Source: Paenibacillus antri
Lineage (GTDB): Bacteria; Bacillota; Bacilli; Paenibacillales; YIM-B00363
Direction of reading: 5' to 3'
DNA: 53,808 nucleotides
NCBI RefSeq assembly: GCF_005765165.1
Contig: NZ_VCIW01000033.1
Coordinates: 1-53,808 of the forward strand
Shown here: piece by piece, positions 42,960 to 50,701 of the stretch
Position numbering within the stretch: the first letter of the stretch is position 1
Layout of the letters: the number at the start of each line of letters is the position of its first letter
Position numbers and translations under genes: made by a program
The notes under the pieces: generated by a model
What the model saw: the letters and a program-made list of their open reading frames with translations, nothing else
Databases searched by the model: none
What the model was told of the DNA's origin: nothing

Positions 42960-43607
42960 CTAAAACGCGGCGGCGGCTTGGACGAACCGATCTCTCGCGT
43001 CCAGCAATCGGCTCTCGATGCTCGTCGCCTGCCGCCGGATGAGCAGACTCTCCTCTAAACTCCAGGCTTTCGGCTGCCGCGAAAATAAATTCGCATGTCC
43101 GATGATGCGACCGTTATGCAAGAGCGGCACGGTACAGAACGATCGGAGATCGGCCTTCAGCAAGTCGTTCCGATGATTCAGCGAGACGAGGTGCTCGCTG
43201 GAGTCGACGTCGCGAATCGGCACGACGCGCTTCACGTACTCGGGGGTTTCTCCGTCGACGATATCGCCGATCACGGAGAGGCCGTTGGCGTATTCGGAAT
43301 AATGCTTCGGCACGCTCGGATCGGCTCCGACCCAGAGCCGCTTCTCGGCCGAGTCGAAAAAATAGACGCCCATCGTCACGTCCCGTTCGGGGAACAACCG
43401 CTCCGTCGCGAGACAGAACCGATTCAAAAGGAGCTTCGTCTCCATGTAAATATATTGCTCCGGCCCGATCCATTCCTCTCGATACAGCTTCAGGAGATGA
43501 TTGGAAACGTTGGACTCCTGCAGGAGCCGCCGGTCTAACGTCGCGAGCGCCCGGCGAATGTCCTTCGTCAGCTTGAAGGTTCGCAGGGACGTAATCATGC
43601 GGTCCAT
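42960..43607 (-). CDS. GAF domain protein
   Basis: A 215-residue cytosolic protein. Residues about 35-205 form a GAF sensor fold (MGVYFFDSAEKRLWVGADPS; SFCTVPLLHNGRIIGHANLF). No output domain follows, so it may act by protein contact. GAGGTGA on the minus strand serves the start at 43607. It lies 16 bases downstream of the Xre-type regulator gene on the same strand, so the two probably form an operon in which the GAF protein could modulate the regulator. That is inference. Confidence 0.82.
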   Translation of the reverse strand: MDRMITSLRTFKLTKDIRRALATLDRRLLQESNVSNHLLKLYREEWIGPEQYIYMETKLLLNRFCLATERLFPERDVTMGVYFFDSAEKRLWVGADPSVPKHYSEYANGLSVIGDIVDGETPEYVKRVVPIRDVDSSEHLVSLNHRNDLLKADLRSFCTVPLLHNGRIIGHANLFSRQPKAWSLEESLLIRRQATSIESRLLDARDRFVQAAAAF

Positions 43608-43623
43608 CGGCGGTCACCTCATT

Positions 43624-44013
43624 CTATTGGGGTACGGACGCCGCGTCGTTCCGTCCGCGCTTCGCCGCTTGCGCCTTCTTGAGAAGGCCGAGCACCAACT
43701 CCAACTCTTCCTCCGTTAGAGGTTCGCCGTTCCAATGCAACGCCGTCATCCCGTCCGTCACTTTCCAGGCGGCGGTCGACGGCACCGGTTCGACGCCAAG
43801 CGCATGCGGCCGGTCGGTCAGTCCGAGCAAATAGTCCGAGGTTACGTCGTACAATCGCGCGATCGCGGCCACGGTGTCGAGGGACGGCTCCCGTTCGCCC
43901 CCTTCGTAACCGGCGACCGTGCTCTTCGCGACGCCGATGCGCCGGCCGAATTCCGCCATCGACAACCCGTTCTTCTTTCTTAGTTCTCTCAGCCGAACGC
44001 CGAATAAGGTCAT
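43624..44013 (-). CDS. Xre-family transcriptional regulator
   Basis: A 129-residue protein. The N-terminal Xre helix-turn-helix (about 6-62) contains LRKKNGLSMAEFGRRIGVAK, STVAGYEGGEREPSLDTVAA and LYDVTSDYLLG. A short C-terminal segment (about 80-115) with EPLTEEELELVLGLLKKAQ probably dimerises. A weak GGGAGCGAG lies upstream on the minus strand. Phage-repressor-like architecture, but no phage genes are nearby. Confidence 0.88.
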   Translation of the reverse strand: MTLFGVRLRELRKKNGLSMAEFGRRIGVAKSTVAGYEGGEREPSLDTVAAIARLYDVTSDYLLGLTDRPHALGVEPVPSTAAWKVTDGMTALHWNGEPLTEEELELVLGLLKKAQAAKRGRNDAASVPQ

Positions 44014-44142
44014 ATAATTCGCTCGCTCCCGAATTGATAATAAGATAAAGTTCGCGGATCGCGAACGATTTTTAAGGGCGTGTCAGTATTATAGCATGAA
44101 GCCTGCGGAACTACATGCGGCTGCGCCGAAACGCGGCAAAAC

Positions 44143-44183
44143 AAGAGGCTGTCCCCGGTCCGAATCGGACGGGGACAGCCTCT
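44143..44183 (-). terminator. Terminator of the ku gene
   Basis: A long stem (44143-44162 with 44165-44183, one bulge; core GAGGCTGTCCCCG) is followed on the minus strand by TGTTTTG. Confidence 0.85.
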
Positions 44184-44189
44184 TCGCCA

Positions 44190-45176
44190 TTATCGCGTGC
44201 CGATCGGCGCTTTCGGGCGCCCGCGGGGCGCGGGTCCTTCGGGCGCCGGCGCGCCTTGCGGCCCGGCGCCCGCGGCTCCGGCTGCCGCGCCGGCTCCGGC
44301 GGCCCGGCGCTTCCGCTTCGGCGGGGCGCCGGGCGGGATGACGGCGCCCTCCTCCGTCACCGGGATCGGCGGCGCGCCCCGATCCGCGGCCGCGGGCGGC
44401 GGTCCGCCCTGCACGGCTTGCAGCGACGCCTGCAGCGCGGACATGAGGTCGACCACGTTCGTCCGGCGCGGCTCCGGCGCCACCTCGACGTCTTGCCCCG
44501 CGATCTTCGCTTGGATGAGCCCCATCACCTGCTCGCGGTAATCGTCGCGATACTTCGTCGGATCGAACGGAACGGACAGCTGATCGATCAGCATCTTGGC
44601 CATCGTCAGCTCGCGTTCGCTTACGACGCCCCGGGTCAGATGCACGTTCGGAACGTTTTGCGCCGAACGGACCTCGTCCGGGTAAAAGATCGTCTCCATG
44701 CTGATGCACCCGTCCACGATGCGGATCGCCGCCAGCGACGACTTATTGCGGATCGTCACCTTGGCGATGCCGATCTTGCCGGTGTCCGCGAGCGCCGCGA
44801 GCAGCAGGCCGTAGGCGTTCGCCCCGGTGTCGCCGGGACCGAGATAATACGTTTTCTGAAAATAGATCGGGTCGATTTCGTGTAAATTCACGAAGTCGAC
44901 GATTTTGATTTCCCGGCTCGCGTCGGCGGCGAGAGCGTCGAGCTCGTCTTTGTCGAAGCGGACGAAACGCCCCTTTTCGTACTCATAGCCCTTCATGATC
45001 GCTTCGTTCTCGACCGCCACCTCGCAGTGCGGGCATCGGCGGCTGTACGAAATCGGCGTGCCGCACACCCGGTGCAGCATGCGCATGGAGATGTCTTTGT
45101 CCTCCGTCGCCGCGTACATCTTCACCGGAATGTTGACGAGGCCGAAGCTGATCGCGCCTTTCCAAATCGTATGCAT
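44190..45176 (-). CDS. ku: Ku protein (non-homologous end joining)
   Basis: A 328-residue homodimeric DNA-end-binding protein. The Ku core (1-250) begins MHTIWKGAISFGLVNIPVKM and has YSRRCPHCEVAVENEAIMKG, GIAKVTIRNKSSLAAIRI and ERELTMAKMLIDQL. The last 80 residues are a low-complexity Ala/Pro/Gly tail with a basic KRKRR cluster, longer than the minimal Ku. Such basic tails bind DNA and help recruit LigD. I took ATG 45176 because GGGAGGC is 10 bases upstream. That site is buried in a hairpin (45185-45230). Confidence 0.94.
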   Translation of the reverse strand: MHTIWKGAISFGLVNIPVKMYAATEDKDISMRMLHRVCGTPISYSRRCPHCEVAVENEAIMKGYEYEKGRFVRFDKDELDALAADASREIKIVDFVNLHEIDPIYFQKTYYLGPGDTGANAYGLLLAALADTGKIGIAKVTIRNKSSLAAIRIVDGCISMETIFYPDEVRSAQNVPNVHLTRGVVSERELTMAKMLIDQLSVPFDPTKYRDDYREQVMGLIQAKIAGQDVEVAPEPRRTNVVDLMSALQASLQAVQGGPPPAAADRGAPPIPVTEEGAVIPPGAPPKRKRRAAGAGAAAGAAGAGPQGAPAPEGPAPRGRPKAPIGTR

Positions 45177-45184
45177 GCAAAGAA

Positions 45185-45230
45185 GCCTCCCGTTTCTCGT
45201 TTCGGTTAGTATAACCAAAACGCGGGAGGC
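45185..45230 (-). terminator. Hairpin that buries the ku Shine-Dalgarno; possible terminator of the HD-GYP gene
   Basis: On the minus strand GCCTCCCG (45230-45223) pairs perfectly with CGGGAGGC (45192-45185). CGTTTTGGTTA pairs with TAACCGAAACG with one G-U pair. Only a TAC loop and a 5-base bulge (45193-45197) are unpaired. The 3' arm is the ku ribosome binding site, and TTCTTTG follows it. Confidence 0.8.
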
Positions 45231-45243
45231 TACCGCGCGGCCG

Positions 45244-46275
45244 TCAGTTGACGATCTTTTCGATTTCCACGTCGACGCGCGACAGATCGAGAAACTCGGA
45301 TCCGATGCGGACGAGCGGCTGAAACAGCTCCGTCGTGTGGTTCATGACGATTTCCCCGACCTGGCCGTTCGACAGCATCGCTTCCTTGCCGATGAAGTTC
45401 GGAATCATGCGCCGGATGAACGTCTGCGCGATCTTCGGGTCGAGCTCGCTGAAGCTTAAAGCGTACAACTCTTTCAACACGACGAACAGGTCCTGCTTTT
45501 GTTGATACACCCGCGACGAAATCATCGCGCTGTAGATGTCCGCGACCGCGACGATCTTCGACGCCGGCTGCACCCAATCGTACGTGATGCCGAACGGATA
45601 ACCCTTGCCGTTGGCGCGCTCGTGGTGCTGCAGCGCCGCGTAGGCGGCCATGCGGTCGTTCAAGCTTTTCATAATGATTTCATAGCCGTATTCGGTGTGC
45701 TTCTTGATTTGCTCGTATTCCTCGTCGGTCAGGCGCGAGGGCTTGAGCAGAATCGTCCGGTGAATCTTGCTCTTCCCGATGTCGTGCAGGAAGCCGGCCT
45801 TGCCGATGTCGTAAGCTTCTTCCTCCGCGTGGCCGAGCCACTTGGCGATAAAGTAGGAGAGCATGCCGACTTGAATGCAATGCTCGTATGTATAGTCGTC
45901 CTTGGAATTGAGGGTTAAGAGAAGGCCGACGATATCGGTTTCCTGCTGCATCGATTCGATCAACGGGTCATACGACTTATCGATTTCCTCGGGCGTTACG
46001 AAGCCGACATGGTACGCTTGATCGAACATCGTCTTCATCTGGCCGACCGCCTTATCGTATTGCGCCTGGAACGGCGGCTCGGGAACGTGCCCCGACGACG
46101 CGTCGTTCGCCCGAGCGTCCATAATTTCGACGTATTCGATTTGATGTCTCAGCAGCAGGGCGATATGAACGTCCGTGATAACCGTGCCCGGCGCCATAAT
46201 ATGGAGTCCGGTCGGCGCGAAGACATGCTGCCGGAGCATGTCGCCCGCATGGAGTTTCGTTACGTGCAGCCGCAT
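45244..46275 (-). CDS. HD-GYP domain protein, probable c-di-GMP phosphodiesterase
   Basis: A 343-residue cytosolic protein. An N-terminal segment (1-90) of unknown fold precedes the HD-GYP domain (about 115-300). The metal-binding motifs are YEHCIQVGMLSYF, AGFLHDIGKSKIH and LQHHERANGKGYPFG, with GKGYP being the GYP signature. The start at 46275 has AGAGGTGC 8 bases upstream; the in-frame ATG at 46305 lacks one. TCGACA/TATCAT with a 17-base spacer forms its promoter. A hairpin follows the gene and overlaps the ku leader. Confidence 0.9.
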   Translation of the reverse strand: MRLHVTKLHAGDMLRQHVFAPTGLHIMAPGTVITDVHIALLLRHQIEYVEIMDARANDASSGHVPEPPFQAQYDKAVGQMKTMFDQAYHVGFVTPEEIDKSYDPLIESMQQETDIVGLLLTLNSKDDYTYEHCIQVGMLSYFIAKWLGHAEEEAYDIGKAGFLHDIGKSKIHRTILLKPSRLTDEEYEQIKKHTEYGYEIIMKSLNDRMAAYAALQHHERANGKGYPFGITYDWVQPASKIVAVADIYSAMISSRVYQQKQDLFVVLKELYALSFSELDPKIAQTFIRRMIPNFIGKEAMLSNGQVGEIVMNHTTELFQPLVRIGSEFLDLSRVDVEIEKIVN

Positions 46276-46307
46276 AGGAAGCACCTCTGATTGTAAGTTG
46301 CCCATCT

Positions 46308-46336
46308 ATGATATAGCACTTTCGGCTTATTGTCGA
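46308..46336 (-). promoter_or_regulatory. Sigma-A-like promoter of the HD-GYP gene
   Basis: On the minus strand TCGACA (46336-46331), a 17-base spacer and TATCAT (46313-46308) precede the start at 46275. Confidence 0.7.
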
Positions 46337-46463
46337 CATAAACTAATGCGTAAGTCATAGGGACAAAGCATCTTGTCAGAAAAAATAATGATTGTATCGC
46401 AGCTCAGAATTATTGTATTGTTATTTAGCAAATTTTAGCACGTACATAAGGGAGTTATAGCAG

Positions 46464-47171
46464 ATGAAAAGATGGACGATCATCGCGGCGGCCGCGATGC
46501 TGGCGACGACGACCGGCTGCGGCTTCGGGGGCGCGAAGGAAGAGACGAGAGAGCTGTCGCTTCCGGCCGACGGGGTTACGAAGTTCGCGGTGCGGACAGG
46601 GAGCGGAGACGTTACGCTGGAAGGCGCGGACGGGCTCGAGGCGATCGAAGCGACGGCGACCGTCCGACTCGGGTCGACCGGTTCCTTCGACGAGGACGTC
46701 GAGTTTACGCTAACGCGAGACGGCGACGGCGCGACGCTGACGACCGGCTTCGAGACGAACGGCTGGATTCCGTCCTTGCTCGCGCCGCGGTCGATGGATG
46801 TGACGGTGCGCATTCCGCGGGCGATGGCGGTTACGATCGAAGACGGCTCCGGCGATCTGGTCGTTCGCAACGTCGGAGGGACGCTCGTCGTGCTGGACGG
46901 CTCGGGAGACGCCGACATCGCGGAGATCGGCGGCGCGACGACCGTCACGGACGGTTCCGGCTCGCTGCGCATCGAGCGCGTCGACGGAAATCTCGTCGTC
47001 ACGGACGGCTCGGGCGACGCGACGGTCAAGGACGTGACCGGTTCGCTTACGATCACGGACGGCAGCGGCGACATCGACGTCGACGGCGTGGGCGGCGATC
47101 TGATCGTAACCGACGACGGCTCCGGCGACCTGCGGTCGGTCGGGGTCCAAGGACGAACGATAACGGAATAA
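46464..47171 (+). CDS. Lipoprotein with DUF4097-like beta-solenoid of 18-residue repeats
   Basis: A 235-residue exported lipoprotein. The signal peptide ends in a TTGC lipobox with the cysteine at residue 19. From about residue 130 five consecutive 18- to 19-residue repeats begin with DGSGD or DGSGS (for example DGSGDADIAEIGGATTVT and DGSGDATVKDVTGSLTIT), each one rung of a beta-helix. DUF4097 adhesin-like proteins have this look. AAGGGAG at about 46448-46454 precedes the ATG. It is monocistronic and no partner is obvious. Confidence 0.85.
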   Translation: MKRWTIIAAAAMLATTTGCGFGGAKEETRELSLPADGVTKFAVRTGSGDVTLEGADGLEAIEATATVRLGSTGSFDEDVEFTLTRDGDGATLTTGFETNGWIPSLLAPRSMDVTVRIPRAMAVTIEDGSGDLVVRNVGGTLVVLDGSGDADIAEIGGATTVTDGSGSLRIERVDGNLVVTDGSGDATVKDVTGSLTITDGSGDIDVDGVGGDLIVTDDGSGDLRSVGVQGRTITE

Positions 47172-47183
47172 CTCCGAAAAAGA

Positions 47184-47212
47184 AATCCCTCGGACGTTTC
47201 GTCCGAGGGATT
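47184..47212 (-). terminator. Terminator of the DoxX gene
   Basis: A perfect 12-bp stem (47184-47195 with 47201-47212). On the minus strand it is followed by TCTTTTTC. It may also serve the convergent lipoprotein gene. Confidence 0.85.
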
Positions 47213-47228
47213 GCGAATGCGATTGGGG

Positions 47229-47777
47229 TTAGCCGACGAAGGCGCCGCGGGTAGGCGTCTTGCCGCGGCCGTCGTTCTTCGGCTTGCGGCCGAACAGGTT
47301 GCCGACGGCGGCCTTGAAGTACGGGAGCACCCAACGGTCCGCGCCGTAGCGGCCTGCGTTGGCGCCGGCGACGAGGACGAAGAGGCCCATGATCGCCATT
47401 TGCGGGTTCGTCGACGTCGTGCCCGAGAGCAGGAACGCGAAGTTCATGGCCAGGGCGCCGAGAGCGGCGACGGTAGTGAAGCAGCCGAGCATGAGACCGA
47501 GACCGGCGAGAATTTCGCCCCAGAGGACGAGGAACGAGAAGACGTCGGCGTTCGGAATGGCGAAGGCGGTCAAGAAGTCCGCCCACCAGCCTTGGACGGC
47601 CGGATGATCGCCGGTCGCTTTTCCGACGGCGCCGGCGAGGAAGCCCGCCGCGTTGAACGGCTCGGGCGCGTTCAGCTTCTCGAGACCGTGCGTGAACCAT
47701 TGATAGCCGAGGTAGAATCTAAGGAAGAAGAGCGCTGCGGCTGCGTAGCGGTTTGTTCTAAGGAACGTGTTGAACAT
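47229..47777 (-). CDS. DoxX family membrane protein
   Basis: A 182-residue membrane protein with about four helices. RFYLGYQWFTHGLEKLNAPE and VLWGEILAGLGLMLGCFTTV are characteristic of the DoxX/TQO-small-subunit-like group. A basic tail (GRKPKNDGRGKTPTR) is cytosolic. The start at 47777 has GGAGGG 8 to 9 bases upstream. It is divergent from a flavodoxin-fold oxidoreductase gene; DoxX proteins often pair with redox enzymes. Confidence 0.9.
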   Translation of the reverse strand: MFNTFLRTNRYAAAALFFLRFYLGYQWFTHGLEKLNAPEPFNAAGFLAGAVGKATGDHPAVQGWWADFLTAFAIPNADVFSFLVLWGEILAGLGLMLGCFTTVAALGALAMNFAFLLSGTTSTNPQMAIMGLFVLVAGANAGRYGADRWVLPYFKAAVGNLFGRKPKNDGRGKTPTRGAFVG

Positions 47778-47956
47778 GTGGAATCCCTCCAATTTGTTAC
47801 TGTGCGAGGAGCGAATCGTCGTCGATGTCGTCTTCCTCTTGACTTCATCTTACCTCCGGAGGGGCCGCATCGATGTGCGGATTATCACATGTTTTCAAAT
47901 TCCGTTGCGTTACCATAAATTCGAATCCACATTGGAAACGGAGGAGTGGTATACGT

Positions 47957-48505
47957 ATGACGAACACGCTGGTTATCGTAGCGCATCCCCGCTTGGCGGA
48001 AGGCTCCCGCATCAATAAGAAGCTGGTCGAAGCGGTCGCGTCGATCGAGGGCGTAACCGTACGCGATTTATACCGGACGTATCCGGACGAGCGGATCGAC
48101 CCCGAGGCGGAGCAACGGCTGTTAGAGGCGCATGAGCGCATCGTGCTGCAGTTCCCGTTCTGGTGGTACAGCTCGCCCCATCTCTTGAAGAAGTGGACGG
48201 ACGAAGTGCTTACTTACGGCTGGGCGTACGGCCCCGGCGGCGACAAGCTGCGCGGGAAGTCGCTCGGGCTCGCCGTCTCGACCGGCGGCGCCGAGAGCGC
48301 CTTCCAGGCCGGCGGGTACAACCAGTACACGATGAGCGAGTTGACGAGACCGTTCCAAGCGACGGCGTCGCTCGTCGGCATGACGTTCCGGCCGATCTTC
48401 TCGGTGCACGGCTCGATGCTGTGCGACGACGAGACGCTGTCGCGGCGGGCGGCAGAATACGCCGCTTACGTGACGGCCGAACGCGAGACGGCGATTCATG
48501 CGTAA
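47957..48505 (+). CDS. NAD(P)H oxidoreductase of the quinone reductase / KefF type
   Basis: A 182-residue flavodoxin-fold protein. TNTLVIVAHPRLAEGSRINK (FMN phosphate region), IVLQFPFWWYSSPHLLKKW and YGPGGDKLRGKSLGLAVSTG are typical of YwrO/KefF-like reductases. It should reduce quinones or azo compounds with FMN. GGAGGAG at 47939-47945 precedes ATG 47957. It is divergent from the DoxX gene, with a 180-bp shared regulatory gap. Confidence 0.9.
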   Translation: MTNTLVIVAHPRLAEGSRINKKLVEAVASIEGVTVRDLYRTYPDERIDPEAEQRLLEAHERIVLQFPFWWYSSPHLLKKWTDEVLTYGWAYGPGGDKLRGKSLGLAVSTGGAESAFQAGGYNQYTMSELTRPFQATASLVGMTFRPIFSVHGSMLCDDETLSRRAAEYAAYVTAERETAIHA

Positions 48506-48511
48506 CAACGA

Positions 48512-48547
48512 CGAAGGGGCGCTCCCGATCGGGAGAACGTCCCTTCG
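48512..48547. terminator. Bidirectional terminator
   Basis: CGAAGGG (48512-48518) pairs with CCCTTCG (48541-48547), and the inner CTCCCGATCGGGAG (48522-48535) is perfectly self-complementary. It separates two convergent genes. Confidence 0.75.
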
Positions 48548-48565
48548 TTCTGTTCGTGCGCCGGG

Positions 48566-49618
48566 TTACTTCAGCGCGTATTTGTCGGACGTCAGCCGGA
48601 ACGAATCGCGAAGTCCGCTGGACAAGTACACCTCGCGCGATGCGGTGATAAACACCGCTTCCGTCTTCTCCGTCGACTCTACGAACGCCATGCCGTCCGC
48701 AAGGCCGAGCGCGAACGCCGCCGTCGACAGCGCGTCCGCGTCCGCCGACCGTTCCGTCAAAATCGTAACGCTCAATAACTCGTTATCGACCGGGTACCCG
48801 GTCGCCGGATCGAGGATGTGATGGTAGCGAACGCCGTCCTCGATAAAGAACCGCTCGTACACGCCGGAGCTGACGATCGTCTGATCGACGGCTTTCAGCG
48901 AGCCGATCGAAGCGCCGCGCGCGTCCTCCGGGTCTTGAACGCCGATCGTCCACGGCTTGCCGGCGGCCTTCTCGCCGACCGCCACGATGTTGCCGCCGAG
49001 GTCCACGATGGCGCTGTTCAAGCCTTCCGCCCGCAGGTAGTCGGCGACCACGTCGCCGGCGTACCCTTTGGCGATGGCGCCGAGGTCGAGCGACATGCCC
49101 GGCTCGGTCAAGTAGATCGAGGTCGCCGTGTCGTCCAGAACGACGTTGTCGGCGTCGACGAGCGCCGAGGCGGACTGGATTTCCTCCACGGACGGCTTCC
49201 GGGGCGCATCCGATCCGATGTCCCACACATCGACCAACGGCCCGATCGCCGGGTCGAATTTGCCGCCGGAGTCTTTCCAATATCGGATCCCTTTCTCGAC
49301 GAGCCGGAACGTCTCCTCCGAGACGCGAACGGGCTCGACGCCCGCCATCCGGTTCACGCCCGAAATCTCGCTCGTCTCTACCTGTCGGCTCATCGTCGCG
49401 TCGATGCGCTCCAGCAGCTCCCGAATGTGCTCGAACGTGGCGTCGTCCGCCCGCTCGTCGAACACCTTCACGGTAACGACCGTATCGAAAATGAAATACG
49501 TCTCCGCCCTCGCCTCCGAGCCGCCGCCCGCCGCCGCTTCGCCCGAACAGCCGGCGAGCGCGGCGGACGCGAACAGCGCGGAAGCCAATGCGAGGTTTCG
49601 TAAGAGGTTCCCTTTCAT
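48566..49618 (-). CDS. apbE: FAD:protein FMN transferase (ApbE), lipoprotein
   Basis: A 350-residue lipoprotein. The signal peptide ends LAGC, with Cys24 as the anchor. The ApbE domain shows IFDTVVTVKVFDE, FDPAIGPLVDVW, SLDLGAIAKGYAGDVVADYL (Mg/FAD site), SAIVDLGGNIVAVG and HHILDPATGYPVDN. It attaches FMN to Thr/Ser of extracellular flavoproteins. It is divergent from the NusG-II/Gx/ECF operon. The Listeria extracellular electron transfer locus contains the same set of functions, so a role in flavinylation for electron export is possible. Confidence 0.94.
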   Translation of the reverse strand: MKGNLLRNLALASALFASAALAGCSGEAAAGGGSEARAETYFIFDTVVTVKVFDERADDATFEHIRELLERIDATMSRQVETSEISGVNRMAGVEPVRVSEETFRLVEKGIRYWKDSGGKFDPAIGPLVDVWDIGSDAPRKPSVEEIQSASALVDADNVVLDDTATSIYLTEPGMSLDLGAIAKGYAGDVVADYLRAEGLNSAIVDLGGNIVAVGEKAAGKPWTIGVQDPEDARGASIGSLKAVDQTIVSSGVYERFFIEDGVRYHHILDPATGYPVDNELLSVTILTERSADADALSTAAFALGLADGMAFVESTEKTEAVFITASREVYLSSGLRDSFRLTSDKYALK

Positions 49619-49750
49619 AAACCCACCTTCTTTCTCGCTCTTTCGCAGAGCATATCAGATTCGAAGGGGCGTTCCTGTGACATCGGTCATAGGAGCGGCC
49701 TTGGGGAGATTTTATAATAAGTACAAAAATCGGAGAGGCGTGGGGACACT

Positions 49751-50140
49751 ATGAAACGAGGCGACTTTTGGCTGATCGGGATCATCGTGCTCGCGGCCGC
49801 GTACTTCATGGTCGCTTACATTCGGCAAGACCATGCCGCCGATCGTTACGACGGGAAAGCCTACGCGGTCGTGACGGTCGACGGGAAGCCGTTCCGAACG
49901 ATCGAGCTGACCGAGTCGGCCGAGCGATACGAAATTCAGACCGAATTCGGGTACAACTTACTAGAAGTGAAGGATGGGGGCATCCGCATGCTGGAAGCGG
50001 ATTGCCCCGATGACATTTGTATCGAGATCGGGGAAGTTCGCAAGCTCGGCGAGACGATCGTCTGCTTGCCTAACCGGGTCATGGTCGAGATCGTCGGAGA
50101 CGCCGAGGAAGGGGGAGAGACGGATGCGGTCGCAACATAA
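49751..50140 (+). CDS. NusG domain II protein (EetA-like)
   Basis: A 129-residue protein with one N-terminal membrane helix (LIGIIVLAAAYFMVAYI) and an extracellular NusG-domain-II fold (AVVTVDGKPFRTIELTESAE; ADCPDDICIEIGEVRKLGET, then IVCLPNRVMVEIVG). The conserved CPDxxC is present (C85, C90). As I recall, proteins of this type are called EetA in the Listeria electron-transfer locus. TATAAT at 49713-49718 may be its -10 box. It overlaps the next gene by 17 bases, so the two are translationally coupled. Confidence 0.88.
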   Translation: MKRGDFWLIGIIVLAAAYFMVAYIRQDHAADRYDGKAYAVVTVDGKPFRTIELTESAERYEIQTEFGYNLLEVKDGGIRMLEADCPDDICIEIGEVRKLGETIVCLPNRVMVEIVGDAEEGGETDAVAT

Positions 50141-50675
50141 CGAAGCGGATGCGGCGCTGCGTCGCTCCGTCGTCATCGCGATGTTCGCAGCGGCGGCCGT
50201 CGTGCTTGGGTTGATCGAAGCCGCCATTCCGTTCCAAGCCGCCGTGCCCGGCGCCAAGCTCGGTCTGGGCAATATCATGGTGCTTGCCTGCCTGCACTTC
50301 TTGCGAGGGCGTGACGCGATTTCCCTCATCGTATTAAAGACGGTAATAACGTCGTTATTGCTCGGAACATTTTCCAGCTTTTTGTTTAGCATCGCCGGCG
50401 GGCTGCTCAGCTTCGCCGTCATGTACGCCCTGCTCCGTCTCGGCCGCGACCGCTTCAGCCTTATCGGGGTGAGCGTCGCCGGCGGCATCGCCCATAACAT
50501 CGGGCAGTTGACCGCCGCGACGTTCGTACTCGGCACGTCTAAGATTTTCTACTATTTGCCTTTCTTGATGGTAGCGGGCATCGCGACGGGCATCTTCGTC
50601 GGGTTCGCCGCGAAGACGTTAATTCGCGCCTTGGGCCGCTTGCCCTTATTCGAGTCGTTGGAGAACCCGCGGTGA
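50124..50675 (+). CDS. Gx transporter family protein (EetB-like, Hpre_diP_synt_I family)
   Basis: A 183-residue membrane protein with five or six helices. GAKLGLGNIMVLACLHFLRG is the family hallmark, followed by TVITSLLLGTFSSFLFSIAG and GGIAHNIGQLTAATFVLGT. The fold resembles ECF-transporter S components. Some annotations call it heptaprenyl diphosphate synthase component I; I see no prenyltransferase motif. ATG 50124 follows GGGGGAG at 50111-50117. Just downstream are EcfA, EcfA and EcfT genes without a separate S component, so this protein may be the substrate-binding partner. That is inference. Confidence 0.88.
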   Translation: MRSQHNEADAALRRSVVIAMFAAAAVVLGLIEAAIPFQAAVPGAKLGLGNIMVLACLHFLRGRDAISLIVLKTVITSLLLGTFSSFLFSIAGGLLSFAVMYALLRLGRDRFSLIGVSVAGGIAHNIGQLTAATFVLGTSKIFYYLPFLMVAGIATGIFVGFAAKTLIRALGRLPLFESLENPR

Positions 50676-50701
50676 ACGCGGGAGGGAGGAGGATCGACGC
50701 T

